From assembly GCA_963668585.1 (NCBI GenBank), contig OY764869.1, forward strand, positions 1,612,001 through 1,676,000: a DNA stretch of 64,000 nt, given 5' to 3'. Positions 34,770 to 48,500 of this stretch are shown one piece after another (within the stretch, counting starts at the first letter, position 1; each line of letters begins with the position of its first letter). Source of the DNA: Bin87 sp963668585. GTDB taxonomy: Bacteria > Chloroflexota > Dehalococcoidia > Lucifugimonadales > UBA3495. The notes beneath the pieces are model-generated. The model saw only the letters and a program-made list of their open reading frames with translations, had not been told where the DNA came from and searched no databases. Position numbers and translations under genes: made by a program.

Positions 34770-35606
34770 ATGTTGGCAACCGGGGTAACGGTGATTAGCG
34801 ACGGGCTGTTCAAGGTCGATGGCGGCGCCATCTTTGGCCGGATTCCCAAAATGATGTGGGAAAACCAGGTGACCACCGATCGCAAAAACCGGCTGACTAT
34901 GGGGTTGAATTGCCTGTTGTTGCAGTGCGACGGGCGGAACATTCTGATTGATACCGGGGTCGGTCCCAAGGATAATCTGAGGGACAAAGAGATGTATGGC
35001 CTCGTTCCCAGCCGGCTGATGAGGAGTTTGAAGGGTTTGGGTCTGGGGCCGAGGGATATCGACGCCGTCATCCTCACCCACCTGCATTTCGCCCACGCCG
35101 GGGGAGCAACCCGGATGGATCGGATGGGTGACATGGTACCATCGTTTCCCAAGGCCACCTACTACGTGCAGCGCGCGGCCTGGGAAGATGCACAGCAGCC
35201 GTCGGTGCGCCAGGCTGACGTTTTCCGGACGGACGACTTCGCGCCGATCGCCGAGCGAGGGCAACTCGAACTGCTGGACGGCGACAAGGAACTGTTCACC
35301 GGGTTGAACCTGCTGGTTACCGACGGCCATTCCAAAGGTCACCAGATCGCGGTATTCAGCCACGGCGGCGAGCGAATCGTTTACCTGGGAGACCTGGTGC
35401 CGACACCACACCACCTCTGGCCCACGGTGCTGTCTTCCTTCGACTACGAACCCGAAAAGACGATGGACCAGAAACGCGACATCCTGGCCGACGTGGAAAA
35501 ACGGGGCTGGCTGATGGTCTTCGCGCACGGCAACGAAACCAGGGCAGGTTATCTGCATCGCAGCAAGAACCAGGACATGGCCTACCTGCGTCCTGTGGAA
35601 CTGTAG
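34770..35606 (+). CDS. Metallo-beta-lactamase-fold hydrolase with altered HxHxDH motif
   Basis: 278 residues from ATG 34770, GGAGG seven bases upstream. GLNCLLLQCDGRNILIDTGV and the downstream motifs match the lactonase/glyoxalase II-like branch. The metal motif reads THLHFAHAGG: the Asp of HxHxDH is an Ala. The other ligands are in place (DGHSKGHQ, YLGDLVP, FAHGNE). In this family the Asp binds the second metal and orients the water, so activity may be changed or lost, or the enzyme may use one metal. Substrate unknown. The ATG is chosen over one at 34707 because of its ribosome site. Confidence 0.8.
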   Translation: MLATGVTVISDGLFKVDGGAIFGRIPKMMWENQVTTDRKNRLTMGLNCLLLQCDGRNILIDTGVGPKDNLRDKEMYGLVPSRLMRSLKGLGLGPRDIDAVILTHLHFAHAGGATRMDRMGDMVPSFPKATYYVQRAAWEDAQQPSVRQADVFRTDDFAPIAERGQLELLDGDKELFTGLNLLVTDGHSKGHQIAVFSHGGERIVYLGDLVPTPHHLWPTVLSSFDYEPEKTMDQKRDILADVEKRGWLMVFAHGNETRAGYLHRSKNQDMAYLRPVEL

Positions 35607-35954
35607 ACAGGGTTTTTCGGATTACCGGAATCGTGCGGCGATACAATCGCATGAGTGGTTGTTGGGATTCAACGAGGGTTGCGCGCTCTTGACACGTCAT
35701 TCCGGCACAGGGCCGGAATCCGGAGACTCGTTGGCCCGCTCAATCCCGTCTGCCTGTAGGCGCTCTGGGCGCCCGCTTGCGCAGGAACGACGTATTCAGG
35801 GAAAGGAAACCCACTGGCTCTGAGCGGTTATGCCGTCGGAAAACCGTTTTCATCTCGACCGTTGCGGGCGGGAATTTCCGGACGCCCGAGTCGCGGCCGC
35901 CACCCTCGGGGGAATGAAAGTCAAAGGCCGGCGATGGTCGATTGACCCCGAAGG
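35607..35954. other. Spacer with hairpin and transposon-like repeat pieces
   Basis: No gene is seen in these 348 bases. ATTCCGGC (35699-35706) and GCCGGAAT (35712-35719) form an 8-bp hairpin within GTCATTCCGGC..GGAATCCGG, a string typical of dispersed intergenic repeats. It is followed by CCTGTAGGCG..TGCGCAGGAACGACG (35754-35792), which can pair imperfectly. Together they resemble a remnant miniature element; terminal repeats are not certain. Confidence 0.4.
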
Positions 35955-37337
35955 CTAGAGGTCCACGGTGGCAAGCATCGATTTGCCATCCAAACGAAGC
36001 AACCGGGCATCGGTGATGCGGTTGGCGAGGTCGGCCCGGGTTTCAGCGTTGACCCGGACGTAGTTGTCGGTCAAGCCGCTCCAAAGCGTCGTTGAGCCAT
36101 CAGGGGCGGAGTGGACCGTTTCCCAGAGGACCGGGCGAACGCGGCCCGTCATGTCGATGCGGTATTTTTTAAAACCTTCATCCGACATTGAAATCATTTC
36201 AGCGACACGACGCCGTTTTTCCTGGGGCGAGACCTGGCCCGGCAGGTGGTGGGCGGTGGTGCCCGGACGCTGGGAGTACGGGAAAACGTGGGTGTCGGAG
36301 AAGCCCATCTCGGCGGCGAAATCCAGGCTCTCGGAGTGGGCGTTTTCATCTTCACCGGGAAAGCCGACAATGATGTCGGTGGTGATGCCGGAGGCGGGCA
36401 CGCTGTCGCGTATCAGTTCGACCGAGCGCCGGAATGTGTCCGTGTCGTAGCGGCGACGCATGGCCTTCAGCGTCGCGTCGCAACCGCTCTGCAGGGGGAC
36501 GTGGAAATGCGGGCAGAGTCGCGGGTCGCGCCACAGATTGAGCAGGCCCGGGTTTATCTCATGGGCCTGGAGCGATGAGACGCGCAGCCGGGGCACGTCG
36601 GTTTCCGCCAGGATCCGGGCGAGGAGACGCGCCAGATCGACCCCGTCCAGGTCAAACCCGTAGGTTCCCAGTTGAGTCCCGGTCAGCGCAACCTCCCTGA
36701 AACCGGCGGCGACGTGTTGGCGGACCGTTTTGATCAGATCGTCGGCCGGGATGCTGCGCTCGCGTCCGCGAACCCTGGGGACGATGCAATAGGCGCACAC
36801 CTGGTCGCAACCTTCCTGGATTTTCACCATCGCCCGATTGCGGCGCAGGATGCCGGCGCTGTCCGGCAGCCCGGCAGCCGGCGTGGCGGCCCGGTTGCCA
36901 TTGCGACGGGACAATTCCGCGATGGCCAGGCCGGCCAGGCGGGGCTTTTCCTCGTTGCCCACCACCAGGGAAACTTCGGGCATTTGGCGCAGTTCGTCAG
37001 CGGCGCGTTGCGGGTAACAACCGGCGGCCACAACCACGGCATCGGCGTTGGCGCGTTTTGCGGCCCGGAGAGCCTGTCGCGCTTTGGAATCTGCGGTTGC
37101 CGTCACGGTGCAGGTGTTGACGATGATGATGTCGGCGTCCGCACTGGCGTCCACCAGGCGATAGCCGGCATCGGAGAACTGGCGGGCAAGGACGGCGCTG
37201 TCCGCCTGGTTCAGTTTGCAGCCATGGGTTTCGATGGCCACGGTCCCGGCGAACGGGGCGCCGACGGATTCAGTCGGAGGCTGCGGCTCCGCAAGGGTCG
37301 GAATGATTGGCAGCGATTGTCCGGGCATGAGGGTCAC
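35955..37337 (-). CDS. mtaB: tRNA t6A37 methylthiotransferase MtaB-like
   Basis: 460 residues, GTG start at 37337 overlapping the stop of the upstream gene (GTGA). The N-terminal UPF0004 domain has its three cluster cysteines in THGCKLNQAD, VNTCTVTATAD and VAAGCYPQRA. The radical SAM motif is CDQVCAYCIVPRVRGRERS, and VPLQSGCDATLKAMRRRYD is the conserved mid-section. The TRAM domain at the C-terminus is divergent. The enzyme makes ms2t6A in tRNA. THGCKLN rather than the MiaB-type TYGCQMN supports MtaB over MiaB. tsaB and tsaE for t6A synthesis lie elsewhere in this window. Confidence 0.92.
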   Translation of the reverse strand: MTLMPGQSLPIIPTLAEPQPPTESVGAPFAGTVAIETHGCKLNQADSAVLARQFSDAGYRLVDASADADIIIVNTCTVTATADSKARQALRAAKRANADAVVVAAGCYPQRAADELRQMPEVSLVVGNEEKPRLAGLAIAELSRRNGNRAATPAAGLPDSAGILRRNRAMVKIQEGCDQVCAYCIVPRVRGRERSIPADDLIKTVRQHVAAGFREVALTGTQLGTYGFDLDGVDLARLLARILAETDVPRLRVSSLQAHEINPGLLNLWRDPRLCPHFHVPLQSGCDATLKAMRRRYDTDTFRRSVELIRDSVPASGITTDIIVGFPGEDENAHSESLDFAAEMGFSDTHVFPYSQRPGTTAHHLPGQVSPQEKRRRVAEMISMSDEGFKKYRIDMTGRVRPVLWETVHSAPDGSTTLWSGLTDNYVRVNAETRADLANRITDARLLRLDGKSMLATVDL

Positions 37338-37795
37338 CGGCCTGAATCGACGACTTCAGCGTCCGGGTCCGCGGAGGGACTCGGGAGGTCGCCGCCCGGG
37401 ATGTGAGCGACCAGGCGTTCAATGGCCTCGGTCAAATCGTCCATGGCGAGGAAAAGGTAATCGACCCGGCTGCGCCGTTCCCGCACGCGCTCGGCGGTGT
37501 CGGACCAGGCGGAGAGATGGTCAAAGGCATCGCGGATGTAGCGGTCGCGTTCCTGGGTTCCGAGGCGGTTGACGAAATCGCGCAACTCGGCGTCCGATTG
37601 TGCCGCATCGCCATGCCACAGGGCCACGCCACGAGCGGCGGCGACCAGACTACCCCAGAGCAAATCTTCGGACTGGTTCCACTGACCGCGCGACATTGTG
37701 GTCTGGGCAGAGTTGAGCAGCCGCAACGCCTGGGTGCGGTAGCGGGTCAGCCTGATTTCCAAAGGCTGGGCGGACTGTGAATGGTTGTCTGGCAT
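37334..37795 (-). CDS. Small helical protein, PaREP1/HEPN-like, coupled to mtaB
   Basis: 153 residues. The helical region ALRLLNSAQTTMSRGQWNQS followed by EDLLWGSLVAAARGVA resembles PaREP1/HEPN-type proteins, which bind nucleotides or RNA and sometimes cut RNA. The RxxxxH catalytic pair of toxic HEPN proteins is not evident. The C-terminus is an acidic, disordered tail. Its stop codon overlaps the GTG of mtaB, so the two are made together; a role connected with tRNA modification is a guess. The extended -10 TGCTAAAAT would start RNA about six bases before its ATG. Confidence 0.6.
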   Translation of the reverse strand: MPDNHSQSAQPLEIRLTRYRTQALRLLNSAQTTMSRGQWNQSEDLLWGSLVAAARGVALWHGDAAQSDAELRDFVNRLGTQERDRYIRDAFDHLSAWSDTAERVRERRSRVDYLFLAMDDLTEAIERLVAHIPGGDLPSPSADPDAEVVDSGR

Positions 37796-37807
37796 ATCGT
37801 CAGAACG

Positions 37808-37816
37808 ATTTTAGCA
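37808..37816 (-). promoter_or_regulatory. Extended -10 promoter of HEPN-like/mtaB operon
   Basis: Minus strand TGC then TAAAAT (37813-37808). Expected start about 37801, only six bases before the ATG at 37795, leaving no room for a normal ribosome site. Confidence 0.5.
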
Positions 37817-37941
37817 TAGGGCCGGTTGACATCAGGAAAACGGGGGGCATCTCCCGGCGCGCGAAGCGGTGGCGACCGAATGAAGGGTGGAGTACACTGC
37901 GGCCGAACTGAGGCTCAGATTATCCAGGCGCAGGAGCATAT

Positions 37942-39150
37942 ATGACCGACGTCAAAGTGAATCCGTTCAGGCACGTGGCATACCCCGTGCGGGTGTACGC
38001 GGGAGACGATGCCATCTCCAACCTGGAGCGGGAGGTTGACAGATTGGGGGCGAAACGGCCGTTTGTGGTTTGCGGCCAGTCGGTGGCCCGGCGAACCGAC
38101 CTTTTGGGCCGGATCGAAGCGGCCCTCGGAGGACCGCCCGCCGGCGTGTTTGACGGCGTGCAAACCGGGTCGCCGGAGTCGTCGGTGCTGGAAGGGACCC
38201 GGCTGGCCAGGGAGGCGGGCGCCGATCTGATCATCGCCGTGGGAGGCGGCAGCGCGGTGGTGACGGCCAGGGCCATCATCATCATGCTGGCTGAGGGAGG
38301 CAACGCGCGGGATCACGCGACCAAGTATCCGCCCGGGCAGCGACCCATCAGCCCGAGGCTTATGCAGCCCAAAATCCCCAACGTCCTGGTGCTGACCACG
38401 GCGACGACGGCGACGACGAGGGCCGGCACGGCGATCATTGATGGAGAGACCGGTCACCGGCTGGAAATGTTTGACCCGAAAACGCGGCCGTCGTCGGTCA
38501 TCTGGGACACGTCGGCATTGCTGACGGCCCCCAGCGATCTGTGCATCAGCGCGTCCGGTTCGTTGTTCAGCGGAGTCGTGAGCGCCCTGCAAGCCCCGGT
38601 TCTGAACGCCATGGCGACGGCGGACTTGCTGGCATCCCTGGGCCTGCTGGTGGAAAATCTGCCGGCGGTGCGCAGGGCCCCCACCGACGGGGTGGCGAGG
38701 ATCAACCTGTGCGTGGCGTCGTTCATGTACAACCGGGCGTGGGACACGGGAGCCAGCGGTTCGGCATTGGGCGTGGTGAGCGCGCTGGCGCACAGCCTGG
38801 ACACGCGGTATCCGGACTGCACCCACGGCGCCGCCTATTCCATCACCACCGGACCGGGGATGCGATTCAACCGCGACTACAACCTGACGGGTCAAGCGCG
38901 AGTGGCGGATGCCCTCGGCGTGCGCGAACCCGGAGCCGGCGATGCCGAGGCTGCGGAAGCAGCGTCGGACGCGGTGTCTGGGTTTTTCGAGGCCATCGGA
39001 CTGCCGGGCGCGCTGCGCGACGTTGGCGTGCCGGCGGACGGCATTGAGGCCATAGCGGAGGATGCGATGACGGATTTCGGGCTGCACCGGAACGTGCGGC
39101 CAATCAACGGCGTTGAGGAACTGGAAGCGGTGCTGAGGGCAGCCTGGTAG
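37942..39150 (+). CDS. Iron-type alcohol dehydrogenase-like protein with altered metal site
   Basis: 402 residues, ATG 37942 with AGGAG five bases upstream. It has the group III alcohol dehydrogenase fold: N-terminal nucleotide-binding part with LIIAVGGGSAVVTARAI, then a helical metal domain. The usual ligands are D-x3-H, H and H. Here D-x3-H reads SDLCISASG (His replaced by Ser), while ALAHSLD and CTHGAAYS keep the two later histidines. The loss of one ligand makes iron binding uncertain, as in maleylacetate reductases and some dehydroquinate-synthase-like relatives. Substrate unknown. It is convergent with pyrD. Confidence 0.8.
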   Translation: MTDVKVNPFRHVAYPVRVYAGDDAISNLEREVDRLGAKRPFVVCGQSVARRTDLLGRIEAALGGPPAGVFDGVQTGSPESSVLEGTRLAREAGADLIIAVGGGSAVVTARAIIIMLAEGGNARDHATKYPPGQRPISPRLMQPKIPNVLVLTTATTATTRAGTAIIDGETGHRLEMFDPKTRPSSVIWDTSALLTAPSDLCISASGSLFSGVVSALQAPVLNAMATADLLASLGLLVENLPAVRRAPTDGVARINLCVASFMYNRAWDTGASGSALGVVSALAHSLDTRYPDCTHGAAYSITTGPGMRFNRDYNLTGQARVADALGVREPGAGDAEAAEAASDAVSGFFEAIGLPGALRDVGVPADGIEAIAEDAMTDFGLHRNVRPINGVEELEAVLRAAW

Positions 39151-39172
39151 CCTGCCGGCGGGGGATTCCGGG

Positions 39173-40141
39173 TCAGGGGAATGTGGCGGCGCCGATGATA
39201 TCGGAGACGTTGGAGACTTCCCATTGGTTTAGGAGGGTCTCCAACTCTGTAAGAACTCTAAACGGAGTTCTGAAGTCCGCCTTGTTGGCACTCCCCACTT
39301 GCACGGCGGATGCGCCAGCCAGCAAATATTCAGCAGCGTGATGCCCAGTGATTACTCCACCGACACCGATTATCGGGATGCCGACAACTTGGGATGCTCT
39401 ATGAACCAGACCCAAAGAAATATATCGCATTGCAGGTCCGGATAATCCTCCGTGACCCGCTCCCAAAACGGGAGTCCAAGAGTCCACGTCTATGTGCAGG
39501 GCTGGCATGGTGTTAGCGATCGTAAGCGCGTCGGCGCCGGCTCGTTCAGCGGCACACGCGATATCTTCAATGTTAGGAACGTTGGGCGATAGCTTGGCCC
39601 AAATAGGAAGGTCGGTTTGACGACGCACACCATCCACCACTGCTTCCGTATCCTTTGCGTGATGGCTGAATAATTCCCGCTTTTTTATGTTGGGGCAACT
39701 GAGGTTCAGTTCGATCGCGGAAAAGAAATCAACCCCTCGGGTTAATGCAGCCAATTCTTCCCATTGCTCGTCTTCCAAGGCTGAAATGCTGAGTACCACG
39801 GTCGCGTTAGTTGCATTCCACTTGGGCACGTATTTCGATATTGCGGCCTCAAAACCGAGGTTGTTAAGCCCATATGAGTTTAACAACAACGGCTCAGTTG
39901 ATGACAAGCCGTCTTGAAAAGAATCGGGAAAACGCCGAGGTTCGTCATTCCCCTGGCGGTAGCAAAGGGTGATCGTCTTGGACACGACTGCGCCCAATTC
40001 GTCCAACGGCCAAGTTAATTGCCCTTTTCCGTACCCATCGGAGCCAAAGGTCCCAGATGCAATCATCACTGGGTTGCGGAGCACGAGACCTTTGTCACGT
40101 TTTGGAGCTAGGTTTACTGAAAGCTCAACTGGGGCAATCAC
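39173..40141 (-). CDS. pyrD: Dihydroorotate dehydrogenase, class 1
   Basis: 322 residues, GTG start at 40141 with AGAGG upstream. An FMN-binding TIM barrel with NPVMIASGTFGSDGYGKG, IELNLSCPNIKK (catalytic Cys), LPIWAKLSPNVPNI, TIANTMPALHID and GVGGVITGHHAAEYLLAGAS. It oxidises dihydroorotate to orotate in pyrimidine synthesis; class 1A or 1B is undecided because no pyrK is adjacent. The gene is about 49% G+C with codons unlike its neighbours, and the change begins right at its ends, which points to acquisition from an AT-richer donor. Confidence 0.9.
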   Translation of the reverse strand: MIAPVELSVNLAPKRDKGLVLRNPVMIASGTFGSDGYGKGQLTWPLDELGAVVSKTITLCYRQGNDEPRRFPDSFQDGLSSTEPLLLNSYGLNNLGFEAAISKYVPKWNATNATVVLSISALEDEQWEELAALTRGVDFFSAIELNLSCPNIKKRELFSHHAKDTEAVVDGVRRQTDLPIWAKLSPNVPNIEDIACAAERAGADALTIANTMPALHIDVDSWTPVLGAGHGGLSGPAMRYISLGLVHRASQVVGIPIIGVGGVITGHHAAEYLLAGASAVQVGSANKADFRTPFRVLTELETLLNQWEVSNVSDIIGAATFP

Positions 40142-40187
40142 GCTGGCCTCTTTGCTACAAAGAAAGAATTAGAAATCTTGGACCAAA

Positions 40188-40216
40188 AGAATATCATGGT
40201 ATTTAATGGTTGACAA
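40188..40216 (-). promoter_or_regulatory. Promoter of pyrD
   Basis: Minus strand TTGTCA (40216-40211), 17 bases, then TATTCT (40193-40188) with TGA before it. Start about 40181, a 40-base leader. It lies in the same AT-rich segment as pyrD. Confidence 0.6.
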
Positions 40217-40266
40217 ACCGAGCATAAAAATGCGTATCTGGCCCCGCTTCCCGTACGCAGAGAGCA

Positions 40267-40288
40267 GGGGCGAATCATGATTCGCCCC
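40267..40288. repeat. Perfect 22-bp palindromic repeat, copy 3
   Basis: Identical to the palindrome at 18579 (left arm GGGGCGAATCA and its exact reverse complement) and also followed by TAC. It is 43 bases downstream of the rpoC stop on the minus strand, where it could help end the rpoBC transcript, although no T-run follows. Confidence 0.8.
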
Positions 40289-40330
40289 TACCGGATATTG
40301 CGTCGCTCCAAAAGCGATTGGCGGTTGACC

Positions 40331-45550
<5,220 letters not shown>

Positions 45551-45553
45551 GTT

Positions 45554-48500
45554 TTAATTCACCTCCGAAGCGAAGAGATAGTCGTCTTCACCGGGCAGAC
45601 CCAGGCTGGCGTCATCCTGCTCTTCCTCTTCTTCCAAGCGGACGTTCAGGCCCAGGCTCTGTAGTTCCTTGAGCAGAACGTTGAAGGATTCGGGGATTCC
45701 GGGCTGACTGATTGGGTTGCCCTTGACGATGGATTCATAAGTGTTGACCCGACCGGTGACGTCGTCGGATTTGATGGTAAGAACCTCCTGAAGGTTGTGG
45801 GCGGCGGAGTAGGCCTCCAGCGCCCAGACTTCCATCTCACCGAACCGCTGGCCGCCGAACTGGGCTTTGCCGCCCAACGGCTGCTGAGTGATCATCGAGT
45901 ACGGACCGGTGGACCGGGCGTGGATCTTGTCTTCGACTAGGTGGATCAGCTTGAGCATATAGATGCTGCCCACCGCCACCGGCTGGTCGAAGGGTTCGCC
46001 GGAGCGACCGTCGAAGAGTTGGAACTTGGCAAAGGTGGGAGGAGAGATCAGGCGTTGGCGATGCACGTCCAGCGCGAGCTGGTGCATCTCGCCGACCGAG
46101 AGGCCGTCGGGGTTTTCGCCGGCCACGTCCCGCAGCCACAGGTACAGGCACGCTTCGCGCGCCTTGCCGTGCTGGCCCTCGTCGAAGATTACGTCGGGGT
46201 CGTAGCCCTGGTCGCGGATCCATTCGCGAACCGTGGCGGGATCTATGTCGTTTTCGGTTTCGTTGCCGGCGGCCGAGGCCTGCTGGCCAAACCACCAGCG
46301 CGCCAGCGAGTCTTCGATGTTGTCGTCGTCGGCGCCCTCGAACACAGGGGTGAGGGCCTGGAAGTTGAGGCTGCGGGCAGCCCAACCCAGGTGGCTTTCC
46401 AGCACCTGGCCGAGATTCATGCGGGAGGGAACGCCGATGGGGTTCAGGATGATGTCCACGGGCGTGCCGTCGGGAAGGAATGGCATGTCCTCTTCGGGGA
46501 GGATGCGGGAGACGACGCCCTTGTTGCCGTGTCGTCCGGCCATCTTGTCGCCGACGGATATCTTGCGAGTCTGGGCAACCCAGACGCGGATGGCCTCGTT
46601 GACGTCGGGAGGCAGGGAGTCTGCCGGTTCGTCGTCGTTTCGCTTTTCCCGGCTGAGGGTCTTGACGCCGATGACCTTGCCACGCTGGCCGTGAGGCACA
46701 CGGAGGGAAGTGTCGCGGACGTCCTTGGATTTTTCACCGAAGATGGCGCGCAGGAGGCGTTCTTCGGCGGTCATTTCGGTTTCGCCCTTGGGGGTCACCT
46801 TGCCGACGAGGATGTCGCCGGGGCCCACGTCTGCGCCGATGCGGATAATTCCCCGTTCATCCAGGTCGCGCAGGTTGCCCTCGCCGACGTTGGGGATGTC
46901 GCGGGTGATTTCCTCATCGCCCAGCTTGGTTGACCGACTTTCCACCTCGTATTTTTCGATGTGTACGGAGGTGAACTGGTCGTCTTTCACCAGACGTTCG
47001 CTGATGATGATGGCGTCTTCGTAGTTGTACCCTTCCCAGGACATGAAGGCGACCAGGACGTTTTGGCCCAGCGCCAACTCGCCACCGTCGGTGGAAGAAC
47101 TGTCGGCCAGAGCGTCCCCGACGTTGACGTAATCACCCTTCTGCACCACGGGCCGCTGATTGAGGCAGGTGCCCTGGTTGGTGCGGGCGAATTTGACCAG
47201 TCGGTGGGAGTTCTCCCGTCCTGAGTCGTCAACCACGAGGATTTCGTGGCCGGTCACGGATACCACCGAGCCCTGGGCGCGGGACAGCAGCACCTGGCCG
47301 CTGTCTCGGGCCACCCGGCTCTCGATGCCGGTGCCCACCAGCGGAGCCTGGGGCTGGAGCAGAGGGACCGCCTGCCGTTGCATGTTGCAGCCCATCAGCG
47401 CGCGGTTGGCGTCATCGTGCTCCAGGAAGGGGATCAAGGCCGCCGAAACGCTCATGATCTGCAGCGGTGAAACGTCCGCGTACTCCACGGAATCGGGGGA
47501 CGCCAGGCGGTAGTTGTCGCCCTCGCGCACTTCCACGAGGTCGTCGGTGAACTGGTAAAGGTCGTCGAAATTGGAATTGGCCTGGGCGATGTTGAACTGT
47601 TCTTCCAAATCGGCGGTCAAATACCGGACGTTTTCCGGGCGGGTGTCCACGAAAGGAACCACGTCGATGACGGTGTCCGGAGAGAGCCTTCCCAGGCGAC
47701 GCAGGTGGTCGGCGGTGATTGCTTCGCCGGCGTGCACGATGGTCTCGCCCTTGCGGGTGGAAACGTCGGAGGCGACGATGTGTCCAATCGGATCGAAATA
47801 GCCCGGGAATCCGGGGTTTCTACAGTCGCCCAGCCAGAGTTGCTTGATCACCGGCCAATAAGGGGTTTCGATGAAACCGAGCCGATCGATGCGGGCGTAG
47901 GCGGCCAGACTGCTCAGCAGGCCAATGTTGGCGCCTTCCGGGGTCTCGATGGGGCAGATTCGACCGTAGTGAGAGGCGTGAACGTCCCGAACGTCGAAAC
48001 CGGCGCGTTCCCGGGTGAGTCCGCCGCGGCCGAGAGCCGAGAGGCGGCGCTTGTGCGTCAGTTCGGCGAGGGGGTTGGTCTGGTCCATGAACTGGGATAG
48101 CTTGTCGCCACCGAAGAACTCACGGATTGCGCCCGTGACGGGGCGGACGTTGACCAGTTTGGCCGGGACGGCATCCTCGGGTTTTTCAAGGCGCCCCACG
48201 CGGTCCTGGAACATTCGGTGCATCCGCAGCAGGCCGATCCTGACCTGGTCGCGCATCAATTCCCCGGCCACGCGCACGCGGCGGTTGCCCAGGTGGTCGA
48301 TGTTGTCGCGAGGGTCTTCGTTGCTGGTGTGGTGCTGGATCAACTCATACAGGGTGTCGATGATGTCGTTGAGATCGAGGACGCGGCGTTCGGGCAGTGC
48401 GATGCCGGGCAGGTTGAACCGTACCTTGTGCATGTTGTCGTTGGGCCCGCAGTCAACTTCGATGACCTCGCCGATGATCCATGATGCGCGGGCGCGAACC

